12,139 nt of DNA from Candidatus Pelagibacter sp. (GTDB taxonomy: Bacteria; Pseudomonadota; Alphaproteobacteria; Pelagibacterales; Pelagibacteraceae), in contig JAOJEG010000020.1 in the NCBI GenBank assembly GCA_028226535.1, forward strand, positions 1 through 12,139, given 5' to 3'. The notes below the pieces were generated by a model. It was not told the DNA's origin. It saw only the letters and a list, made by a program, of their open reading frames with translations, and searched no databases. Made by a program: the position numbers and the translations under genes. How positions within the stretch are numbered: the stretch's first letter is position 1; every line of letters starts with the position of its first letter. Below are positions 6,681-12,139 of this stretch, one piece after another.

Positions 6681-8503
6681 GCAGCAGCCCCAGATTTTTC
6701 ACTTTTTTTTCTTTCATGCGGGTCTAATATTGCTTTTCTTAATCTACATGAATCAGGTGTAATTTCTAATGCTTCATCGGTATTAAGCATGCTCAATTGT
6801 TCTGCTATAGACATTTTTCTCACTGGAGTTAACACAACATTCTCATCAGTTCCCTGAGTTCTCATGTTGGTTAATTTTTTACCTTTCATAACATTGATAA
6901 TCATATCACCAGGTTTTGGAGACAAACCAACAATCATACCTGGATATACAGGGTCGTTATGAGTTACGAACATTTCTCCTCTGGCTTGTAAATTAAAGAT
7001 AGCAAAAGCTACAGCTTTACCTTTTTCCATGGAAATTAAAGCACCATTTCTTCTACCTTCCATATCTCCTTCAAAAGGTCCGTAATCATGGAATATTCTA
7101 TTTATTACTCCATTTCCTTTTGTCAGAGTTAAAAACCTGCTCGTGTATCCCATTAACCCCCTAGTTGGAGCATGAAATATTAATCTTTTTTTATCTTTAC
7201 CTGTATCTTTTAAATCTATGAGTTTACCTTTTCTTCTATTCATAGAGTCTATCACTTTAGATGAGTGTTCTTCATCTAAATCCATAGTTATTTCTTCAAT
7301 AGGCTCAAGTTTATTTCCATTTTCATCAGTTTTATATAATACTTTAGGAGGACTTACGGTCATTTCAAAACCTTCTCTTCTCATTTGAGTCAGTAAAATT
7401 TCTAACATAAGTTCTCCACGTCCGCTTACCACAAAAGAGTCGCTCCCGTTATTTTCTGAGAAAGTAATACCAACATTATTTTGAGCTTCTTGTAGTAGTC
7501 TGTCTCTTATTTGAGTACTTGTGAGTTTCTTACCCTCAGTTCCTGCTAAAGGAGAGGTGTTTACTGTAATTGTAATAGACATTGTTGGTGGATCTATTGG
7601 TGTCGCAGGAATTGGTTCATTAACCTCGGGATCACAAATAGTATCAGCAACATTAGCTTTTTCTAGCCCAGCAACTACTACGATGTCACCAGCCTCACCA
7701 ATTTCAATAGGAACCTTTTTTGTTCCTTCATATCTAAAAATTTTAGTTAATTTTCCTTCATCAACTTTTTCACCATTTAAATTTATAGCTTTAATTGATT
7801 GATTTGCTTTAGCAGTCCCTTGAGTAATTCTTCCAACCAAGCTTCTTCCTAAAAAGCTATCAGCATAAAGAAGTGTTGAAAGCATTGCAAAAGGTTTGGT
7901 TTTATCTAATTCAGCAGGTTTTACATGATCAACGATTAAATCTAAAAGGGGATTTAAATTCTCTCTTGGACCATCAACTTCTTTATCAGCCCATCCAGAT
8001 CTACCACTTGCATATAAAACTGGGAAATCTAATTGTTCTTCATTTGCATCTAAGCTTACAAATAAATCAAATGTTTCATCTAAAACTTCATTAGCTCTTT
8101 GATCAGCTTTATCTAATTTGTTTATTACAACAATAGGTTTTAATCCTTGTTTAAGGGCTTTGGATAAAACAAATTTTGTTTGTGGCATTACACCTTCTGC
8201 TGAGTCGATAAGCAATAAGGCACCATCTGCCATACTTAGTACTCTTTCAACTTCTGCAGCAAAATCTCTGTGTCCGGGCGTATCAATTATATTTATTCTA
8301 GAGTCTTTCCAATTAATTGATGCTGGTTTTGCTAAAATTGTAATTCCTCTTTCTTTTTCAAGCTCACCAGAATCCATTAATCTTTCATCAACAACTTCAT
8401 TTTCTCTAAATGATCCACTTTGTTTCATTAGATTATCTATCAAAGTAGTTTTACCGTGGTCGACGTGCGCGATGATGGTGATGTTTCTGATATTATTGCT
8501 CAT
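6677..8503 (-). CDS. typA: Ribosome-associated GTPase TypA/BipA
   Basis: A 608-residue translational GTPase, the usual length for TypA/BipA. The GTPase motifs are complete: P-loop AHVDHGKTT (12-20), switch I ERGITI (51-56), DTPGH (74-78) and NKLDK (128-132). After the G domain come the EF-Tu domain-2-like beta barrel, the EF-G-like domains (SPPKVLYK and the GRGELMLEILLTQMRREGFE segment) and the TypA-specific C-terminal domain with ending RKAILDPHERKKSEKSGAAA. TypA binds the 70S ribosome near the EF-G site and supports ribosome assembly and stress or cold growth; it acts in the cytoplasm. It is transcribed divergently from the RhlE-like helicase, also linked to ribosome or RNA remodelling. A weak AAGAG lies about ten bases before the ATG. 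Confidence 0.98.
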   Translation of the reverse strand: MSNNIRNITIIAHVDHGKTTLIDNLMKQSGSFRENEVVDERLMDSGELEKERGITILAKPASINWKDSRINIIDTPGHRDFAAEVERVLSMADGALLLIDSAEGVMPQTKFVLSKALKQGLKPIVVINKLDKADQRANEVLDETFDLFVSLDANEEQLDFPVLYASGRSGWADKEVDGPRENLNPLLDLIVDHVKPAELDKTKPFAMLSTLLYADSFLGRSLVGRITQGTAKANQSIKAINLNGEKVDEGKLTKIFRYEGTKKVPIEIGEAGDIVVVAGLEKANVADTICDPEVNEPIPATPIDPPTMSITITVNTSPLAGTEGKKLTSTQIRDRLLQEAQNNVGITFSENNGSDSFVVSGRGELMLEILLTQMRREGFEMTVSPPKVLYKTDENGNKLEPIEEITMDLDEEHSSKVIDSMNRRKGKLIDLKDTGKDKKRLIFHAPTRGLMGYTSRFLTLTKGNGVINRIFHDYGPFEGDMEGRRNGALISMEKGKAVAFAIFNLQARGEMFVTHNDPVYPGMIVGLSPKPGDMIINVMKGKKLTNMRTQGTDENVVLTPVRKMSIAEQLSMLNTDEALEITPDSCRLRKAILDPHERKKSEKSGAAA

Positions 8504-8679
8504 AAATTGTGGCTCTTATACATTAATTCTTTGATTTGAAAACTTAAAAAAAGTCAGTATTTACAAGCTAAATAGACATTAACAAAAAATTCATTTCTTG
8601 TGATTGTTTTAAAAACATATAGATATCGCATTAAAACTAGCAGTAATAAAGAATCATTATCTATATTCAAATTCATTAA
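8504..8679. promoter_or_regulatory. Divergent promoter region between typA and the helicase gene
   Basis: These 176 bases separate two divergent starts and must carry at least two promoters. On the plus side, TATATT at 8663-8668 is a possible -10 only about 12 bases before the helicase ATG, implying a very short leader without a Shine-Dalgarno sequence. On the minus side, a weaker copy of the recurring element (TACTGAC followed by T7, revcomp of 8546-8559) lies about 45 bases before typA. A TATAAG (revcomp of 8516-8521) is a possible -10. No hairpin or structured RNA leader is evident. Confidence 0.35.
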
Positions 8680-10194
8680 ATGGAAAATTTTAAATTATTA
8701 AACATAGAAGATTCGCTAAAAAATTCATTATACAAAATGAATTTTACGAAACCAACTCCTATACAAGTAATGGCAATCCCCGTTGCATTAGAAGGTAAGG
8801 ATATTTTGGGAACAGCACAAACAGGAACAGGAAAAACGTTAGCATTTAGTATTCCATTAATTAATAGATTAATTTTAGATAAAAATGCTTTTGCACTTGT
8901 GATGTGCCCAACAAGAGAATTGGCTACTCAAGTGATGGAAGCAATCAGAAGTATTATCAGCGATAAAATTAATATTAAAACAGCTTTGCTTATTGGTGGT
9001 GAGTCTATGCAGAAACAACTTAGGCAATTAGGGAATAGATCAAGAATAATAGTAGGTACTCCAGGTAGAATAAATGACCATTTAAAAAGGAAAAGTTTAA
9101 ATTTATCAGCAACAAAATATTTAGTATTAGATGAAACTGATAGAATGTTAGATATGGGTTTTACTCCACAAATTGAAATGATTTTGAAATTTGTTCCAAA
9201 AGACCATCAAACGTTATTATTTTCTGCAACTTTACCTCAAAATATTTTAAGAATTTCAGATAGATATTTAAATAAACCTGAAAGAATTTCTACAGGAGCT
9301 ACCTCTGTCCCAATAGCTAAAATCAAACAAGAAACTCTTCAAGTTTTTAAAGAAAATAAATACGATGAATTGATTGATCAATTTTTAGCTAGAAAAGGTT
9401 CTATTTTAGTTTTTGTTAAGACTAAAAGAAGTGCTGATAAAATGGTTAAAAAACTTAAAGAAGAGGGACATTCAGCAGATGCTATTCATGGAGACCTTCG
9501 TCAAAGCAAAAGAGATCGCGTTATTAATTCTTTTAGAAAAGGATTAAAAAGAATTTTAATTGCAACAGATGTTGCAGCCAGAGGCTTGGATATTCCTTTA
9601 ATTCAACATGTAATTAATTATGATTTACCACAAGTTCCAGAAGATTATGTTCATAGAATTGGAAGGACAGCTAGAGCAGGATCTGAAGGGTCTGCCTTAA
9701 CTTTTTTAACACCTGATGATAGATCGATGTGGAATTCTATAAATAAGTTAATTGATCCAAATTTTAAAGCAGCACCTAGTGTCTTAAGAAGAGACTCAAA
9801 AAACAAAAGAAGAGGTAAGGGGCTAAATAACAAAAAAAGAAAAGCCAGAGATGAAAAAAGATCTTTTGGAAAAAGAAGACAAGATCGATCTTCAAGTTTT
9901 AGAGACAAGCCAAAATCTTATGGTAAAATTAGATCAGACAAGCCATCAAAAGATGGAGAGAAAAAAAGTTTTGGCTTTAAAGGAAAATCAAGTTTTACAA
10001 AAAAAAATAATTCAACACCAAATGGTTTTACAAATAATCCAAAATATTTTGGAAGAAAACCTTCAGAAAATACATCTTCAGGCTCAGAGAAAAAAAGCTT
10101 TGGTTTTAAAGGTAAGAAAAAATTTAAGAGTAGAAATAGCAGACCTAAAAATTTTAGCTTTAAAAAACATAGTAAAAAAAGAGCTATATCTTAA
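8680..10194 (+). CDS. rhlE: DEAD-box ATP-dependent RNA helicase, RhlE type
   Basis: A 504-residue RNA helicase. The two RecA-like domains (1 to about 365) carry the ordered motifs: Q motif FTKPTPIQ (22-29), motif I AQTGTGKT (46-53), PTREL (77-81), TPGR (127-130), motif II DETD (151-154), SAT (182-184), motif IV-like ILVFVKTK (242-249), motif V ATDVAARGLD (295-304) and motif VI HRIGRTARAG (325-334). The VLDExDRMLDMGF context is typical of RhlE. Motif II has Thr where DEAD proteins have Ala. The tail (366-504) is strongly basic, low-complexity, and contains EKKSFGFKGK twice (427-436 and 470-479); such tails bind RNA non-specifically. Expected role: ribosome assembly or mRNA remodelling in the cold. 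The ATG at 8680 fits the start of the conserved N terminus. Subfamily assignment is by motif resemblance, so rhlE is a best guess. Confidence 0.93.
   Translation: MENFKLLNIEDSLKNSLYKMNFTKPTPIQVMAIPVALEGKDILGTAQTGTGKTLAFSIPLINRLILDKNAFALVMCPTRELATQVMEAIRSIISDKINIKTALLIGGESMQKQLRQLGNRSRIIVGTPGRINDHLKRKSLNLSATKYLVLDETDRMLDMGFTPQIEMILKFVPKDHQTLLFSATLPQNILRISDRYLNKPERISTGATSVPIAKIKQETLQVFKENKYDELIDQFLARKGSILVFVKTKRSADKMVKKLKEEGHSADAIHGDLRQSKRDRVINSFRKGLKRILIATDVAARGLDIPLIQHVINYDLPQVPEDYVHRIGRTARAGSEGSALTFLTPDDRSMWNSINKLIDPNFKAAPSVLRRDSKNKRRGKGLNNKKRKARDEKRSFGKRRQDRSSSFRDKPKSYGKIRSDKPSKDGEKKSFGFKGKSSFTKKNNSTPNGFTNNPKYFGRKPSENTSSGSEKKSFGFKGKKKFKSRNSRPKNFSFKKHSKKRAIS
9958..10116 (+). repeat. Repeat in the helicase tail (EKKSFGFKGK, two copies)
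   Basis: Codons 427-436 (9958-9987) and 470-479 (10087-10116) encode the identical decapeptide EKKSFGFKGK with several synonymous codon differences (ggc/ggt, gga/ggt). The nucleotide drift with protein identity suggests selection on the peptide rather than a recent duplication. Related looser units (KRSFGKRR at 393-400, KSYGKIR at 412-418) flank them. This looks like a short RNA-binding basic/aromatic-Gly repeat. Confidence 0.7.
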
Positions 10195-10304
10195 GATTTT
10201 TTAGTTTTCTCTTTTTTTTGCCTTCTTTTTTCTTTTAAACTCAATTTTGGTTTTTTACTTACACTAGAGTCTTTAAATGATTTTCCACTATATCTTTTTG
10301 ACAT
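10191..10304 (-). CDS. Very small basic protein, 37 residues, unknown function
   Basis: A 37-residue protein beginning MSKRYSGKSFKDSS and ending in a Lys/Arg/Glu-rich tail (LKEKRRQKKEKTKKS). The frame is open further upstream to 10388, but that extension is Cys/Phe-rich and spans an intergenic-looking A-tract, so I place the start at the ATG at 10304 (or the adjacent ATG at 10307). An extended -10 (TG at 10319-10318, TATAAA at 10316-10311, minus strand) ends six bases before ATG 10304, so the mRNA would be leaderless or nearly so. The stop overlaps the helicase stop by four bases. The composition resembles small nucleic-acid-binding or ribosome-associated proteins, but no function is assigned. 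Conservation in relatives would settle whether it is real. Confidence 0.55.
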   Translation of the reverse strand: MSKRYSGKSFKDSSVSKKPKLSLKEKRRQKKEKTKKS

Positions 10305-10307
10305 CAT

Positions 10308-10365
10308 AATTTTATAGCATTTTATTAAAAAAAAAGGGCAGTAAAAACTACACTTTTTAAATTTT
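10308..10365 (-). promoter_or_regulatory. Candidate promoter with TACTGCCC-T9 element for the 37-residue protein
   Basis: Read on the minus strand: AAAAA-gtgtag-TTTTT, then ACTGCCC, nine T, AATAAAA, and TGCTATAAA as an extended -10 (10319-10311). A copy of the same arrangement lies upstream of the secreted-protein gene at 11606. There is no consensus TTGACA -35; CTGCCC (10341-10336) sits 19 bases before TATAAA. The A5/T5 arms could form a weak hairpin, but A-tract bending is equally plausible. Confidence 0.4.
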
Positions 10366-10388
10366 GTTTGAGTGTCTTGGGAATACAT

Positions 10389-10619
10389 ACATATAGTATG
10401 TTTAAATAATTATTGAATTACTTATCTTTTCTTAAAATGGCTCATCTGAAATTTTAAATTTTATTTTTTTCCCTAACATTTTGAATACTTATCATAAAAA
10501 AAACCCAATAAATTTTGTCTTAGAGTTTCTAATTTTGTTTAGTGTGTGTTTTTAGAGTTTACTCCAAATGGAAGTGTATTGCATGTCCAGACTGCCCATA
10601 TTATTGATTTATTTGGTGA
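10389..10619. other. Intergenic stretch, no supported gene
   Basis: The 230 bases between the upstream frame limit and the DUF805 stop hold no convincing gene. Visible elements are a perfect 6-bp inverted repeat ACATAC-5-GTATGT (10385-10401), a duplicated TTAGAGTTT (10520-10528 and 10552-10560) set in an imperfect AATTTTGT repeat, and, on the minus strand, GGG followed by eight T (10505-10498) downstream of DUF805. No stable stem precedes that T-tract, so a terminator is not supported. Confidence 0.5.
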
Positions 10620-10991
10620 TTATTTTTTAAACTTAATTGATGGACCAAATCTGTTCTTTTTGTTCTCACCCTCAGTTGCATGCCAAATGATTAATAATAT
10701 TCCGCCTATTATAGTAATCCAAAGTAATTGCCACCAACCAGATTTATTTATGTCATGTAGCCTTCTTGCTGCTACTGAAAATGATGGAACTATTAAAGCA
10801 ACTGTAAATATCAAATTAATTGGTCCATTTTCTTCAAATGGATAGCCTAAAATCATTACATCAATTATTGACGCTATGATTCCGCCAAGAAATCCGAATA
10901 AAACAAAAAACCAAAATTCAGATCTTGATGCTCTACCTGAAAAAACGGCAAATTTGTTAAAACATGTTTTAATTGAAGTTTGAAAATCCAT
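10620..10991 (-). CDS. DUF805 family inner-membrane protein
   Basis: A 123-residue protein with all hallmarks of DUF805: FSGRASRSEFW (17-27) before the first helix, RRLHD (76-80) and SGWW (84-87) before the third helix, and NRFGP (113-117) in the C-terminal tail. Three hydrophobic helices are visible (about 27-47, 60-75, 87-103). Length is typical. The family is widespread in bacteria (for example E. coli YhaH/YhaI) and its biochemical function is unknown. The start at 10991 fits the family N terminus (short lead, then the GRASR motif). An inverted repeat ends immediately upstream of the start codon, and no Shine-Dalgarno sequence is seen. Confidence 0.93.
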   Translation of the reverse strand: MDFQTSIKTCFNKFAVFSGRASRSEFWFFVLFGFLGGIIASIIDVMILGYPFEENGPINLIFTVALIVPSFSVAARRLHDINKSGWWQLLWITIIGGILLIIWHATEGENKKNRFGPSIKFKK

Positions 10992-11021
10992 AACTCAAAG
11001 TATCATTTTTAACTTTGAATT
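10992..11021 (-). promoter_or_regulatory. Inverted repeat abutting the DUF805 start codon
   Basis: AACTCAAAGT (10992-11001) and ACTTTGAATT (11012-11021) are inverted copies pairing at nine of ten positions around a 10-base AT-rich loop. On the minus strand the second arm ends directly at the ATG (10991). It could be an operator or, if transcribed, a hairpin that masks the translation start. No ligand or protein can be named. Confidence 0.4.
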
Positions 11022-11198
11022 CAATATTAAGTTATTTAAAACTTATCAAAAACACCAAAGCAAGAAACATTGAAAAGTGAAAACAAAAAAAATGCAAGAA
11101 AGATCGATTTCTCGGGCGTTTTTAAAATTTTTTAGGGTTTAAATGGTTACATGTCTATTCCACCCATCGACAAACTTGTTTTTAACTATCTCTTTCTA
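11022..11198. other. Intergenic stretch between DUF805 and the secreted-protein gene
   Basis: About 177 bases with no supported gene. It must contain the DUF805 promoter and the 3' end of the next minus-strand gene. A slightly GC-richer patch (ctcgggcg, 11112-11119) followed by T and A runs on the plus strand was inspected for a terminator or RNA; no stem of useful length was found. Confidence 0.4.
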
Positions 11199-11606
11199 TT
11201 AATTACAAAGTTTTTCGTGTCTTCCATAAGCAACCGAAGTTTTTGAATCAAATCTTTTCTCTTCTTCCGTGTCCGGATCTATAAAATGATTTAAGATTTC
11301 TCCTTTTCCCATATGATCTCCATAAATGGACATAAGAATTACCTGATATCCCATATCATTACAATCAATTCTATTAAAAACAATAACTGATTTTACATCT
11401 GTACTTTCACCCTCTTCAAATTTTAGATAATTTGCAAGTGACCAATAATAAACGTAATTATCAATTTTCTTCATTGAATTTTTATCTATATAAAATTCTG
11501 AGTATCCATCTTTAGTTTTCATTCTATCAGTCCAATTAAACTTTGAGGCATGAAGAGTATTTGTAGTAATTAAAATAACAACTAATACCAAAATTATTTT
11601 TTTCAT
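11199..11606 (-). CDS. Secreted protein resembling the surface-adhesin E (Adhesin_E) family
   Basis: A 135-residue protein with a Sec signal peptide: MKK, a hydrophobic core (4-15), and likely cleavage after LHA (Ala20). The mature chain shows the pattern I associate with Adhesin_E-like proteins: a 'yiD..Smkk.....yyW.l.ny' segment (FYIDKNSMKK about 38-47, YYWSLANY 53-60), a Ser/Val strand leading to a Cys (SVIVFNRIDC, Cys82), and a second Cys near the C terminus (Cys134) that would form a disulfide in the periplasm. The family name comes from a Haemophilus adhesin; adhesion here is not implied. The assignment is by pattern memory. The start at 11606 gives a proper signal peptide. Confidence 0.65.
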   Translation of the reverse strand: MKKIILVLVVILITTNTLHASKFNWTDRMKTKDGYSEFYIDKNSMKKIDNYVYYWSLANYLKFEEGESTDVKSVIVFNRIDCNDMGYQVILMSIYGDHMGKGEILNHFIDPDTEEEKRFDSKTSVAYGRHEKLCN

Positions 11607-11628
11607 TAATTAACTTTAACATTAATAA

Positions 11629-11675
11629 TTTATAAGACGAGCAAAAAAAAAGAGCAGTAAAAAACTTTTCTTTTT
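11629..11675 (-). promoter_or_regulatory. Candidate promoter with TACTGCTC-T9 element for the secreted-protein gene
   Basis: On the minus strand TTTTTTACTGCTC precedes nine T (11651-11643), then GCTCGTCT, then TATAAA (11634-11629). That hexamer is 22 bases before the ATG at 11606 and 17 bases after CTGCTC, as a -35/-10 pair would be spaced, though CTGCTC is not a consensus -35. The same element lies upstream of the 37-residue protein gene. Confidence 0.4.
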
Positions 11676-11768
11676 GAATTTTTATTTAGATAAGAATTTT
11701 TATATTCACATTCCTAGCACGCCAATAATTGCTTATTTAAGAAGTTCATTGATAAAATCTTTTAATTA

Positions 11769-11775
11769 GAAAGGA
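11769..11775 (+). promoter_or_regulatory. Shine-Dalgarno sequence before the lipoprotein's upstream start
   Basis: GAAAGGA ends nine bases before the ATG at 11785, normal spacing for a ribosome binding site. Because most genes in this window lack such a site, it is the main argument for initiation at 11785 rather than at the signal-peptide-like ATG 11821. Confidence 0.45.
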
Positions 11776-11784
11776 ATTGAAAAG

Positions 11785-12111
11785 ATGACTTCATTGAAGA
11801 GTGGGGTTAAGGTTGAATTGATGAAAAAACTATTTCTACTTTTTATTATCTTATCATCATGTTCTACTCCTAATTCTAGATCTGATGCATACTATGAAGC
11901 AGTAGCAGCGCATATTGCTCAAACTGTTTTATCGGGAGATTGTAATTCCAAATGTATATCTTCAATTGTTAGTTCAGATCTTAAATATGCAACTTACACT
12001 CAAGCAATTAATGTCATTGATAAAGTAACTAGGTTATTACCTAGTATCTACGATGCTATAAAAAAAGAGTTAGTAGTCAAAGTTGAAGAAAAATATAAAA
12101 ATTCATTTTAA
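11785..12111 (+). CDS. Small lipoprotein, unknown function
   Basis: A lipoprotein of 108 residues from the ATG at 11785, or 96 from the ATG at 11821. Starting at 11821 gives a classic lipoprotein signal peptide: MKK, hydrophobic core, lipobox LSSC with the lipidated Cys at residue 14 (Cys26 in the longer form). The upstream ATG is nevertheless attractive because GAAAGGA (11769-11775) sits nine bases before it, one of the best Shine-Dalgarno matches in the window, and would add a 12-residue polar n-region (MTSLKSGVKVEL). The mature part has Cys53 and Cys57 (CNSKC, long-form numbering), then mostly helix-like sequence with a Lys-rich end. It should be anchored in the outer or inner membrane facing the periplasm. 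I do not recognise the family. No partner gene is visible before the window ends. Confidence 0.7.
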   Translation: MTSLKSGVKVELMKKLFLLFIILSSCSTPNSRSDAYYEAVAAHIAQTVLSGDCNSKCISSIVSSDLKYATYTQAINVIDKVTRLLPSIYDAIKKELVVKVEEKYKNSF

Positions 12112-12139
12112 TAAAGTAACTTAATATTTGAGATTAATT

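Noticed and set aside
7521..8094. Two plus-strand frames (93 and 73 codons) inside typA
   Set aside because: Both are antisense shadows of the TypA coding sequence, which is intact and conserved throughout.
8118..8534. 138-codon plus-strand frame opposite typA
   Set aside because: It is antisense to the conserved GTPase domain of typA, and its hydrophobic, Ser-rich composition is what the complement of this coding sequence would give. No start signal or family resemblance.
9651..10204. Minus frame (9651-9908) and alternate plus frame (9851-10204) over the helicase tail
   Set aside because: Both arise from the A-rich low-complexity tail; the helicase frame is continuous and carries the repeated peptide.
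10305..10388. N-terminal extension of the 37-residue protein to 65 residues
   Set aside because: The extension translates an A-tract/promoter-like stretch shared with another intergenic region and is Cys/Phe-rich unlike the rest; the extended -10 lies within it.
10520..10560. Imperfect tandem AATTTTGT/TTAGAGTTT repeat
   Set aside because: Two 9-mers spaced 32 bases in very AT-rich DNA, with no nearby start; could arise by chance or slippage.
10546..10845. 99-codon plus-strand frame over DUF805
   Set aside because: Starts at a GTG with no ribosome site and runs antisense to the well-supported DUF805 gene.
11090..11135. Possible terminator or small RNA around ctcgggcg plus T-run
   Set aside because: The only stems found were about four base pairs and interrupted; insufficient for an intrinsic terminator.
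11125..11170. tRNA-like string (GGGTTTAAATGG...CCACCCA)
   Set aside because: It superficially recalls a T-loop and acceptor end, but the flanking bases do not pair into a T-stem and no D or anticodon arm fits upstream.
1..12139. CRISPR arrays, insertion sequences, integrases, rRNA, tRNA, toxin-antitoxin or phage genes
   Set aside because: Looked for on both strands; no regular repeat-spacer arrays, transposase motifs, terminal inverted repeats or RNA gene cores were seen.

Overview
The window is a compact, very AT-rich bacterial segment. Coding regions abut or overlap, most starts lack a clear Shine-Dalgarno sequence, and proteins are rich in Lys, Asn and Ile. Together with the gene set (TldD/TldE, TypA, an RhlE-like helicase, DUF6134, YczE-like, DUF805), this looks like a streamlined marine alphaproteobacterium of the SAR11/Pelagibacterales type. 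That assignment is inferred from composition and style, not from a marker gene.

Layout. Bases 1-849 hold the 3' part of a long charged coiled-coil protein of unknown function, followed by a small two-helix membrane protein (871-1164). A thiol-disulfide DCC/DUF393 protein lies on the minus strand (1161-1508). It is divergent from a tight three-gene operon at 1598-5298: tldD, tldE/pmbA and an FAD-dependent amine-oxidase/renalase-like oxidoreductase. Converging on that operon is an exported DUF6134 protein (5301-5981), itself divergent from a YczE-family membrane protein (6033-6680). typA/bipA (6677-8503, minus) and an RhlE-type DEAD-box helicase (8680-10194, plus) are divergently arranged, a pairing of ribosome- and RNA-related functions. 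The right end is looser: a tiny very basic protein (10191-10304, minus), a DUF805 membrane protein (10620-10991, minus), a secreted protein resembling the Adhesin_E family (11199-11606, minus) and a small lipoprotein (11785-12111, plus).

How the parts fit. Most of this is conserved housekeeping: peptide processing or proteolysis (TldD/TldE), translation and ribosome assembly (TypA, RhlE), and envelope proteins. I see no mobile element, CRISPR array, rRNA or tRNA, and no convincing new multi-gene defence or biosynthetic system. The most interesting signals are small. A TACTG-pyrimidine/T-tract element recurs upstream of minus-strand genes. An 8-bp direct repeat with 21-bp period sits in the DUF393/tldD divergent promoter region. 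An inverted repeat abuts the DUF805 start codon. A 37-residue basic protein probably has a leaderless mRNA. The helicase has DETD instead of DEAD in motif II. Finally, the convergent junctions leave no room for intrinsic terminators.
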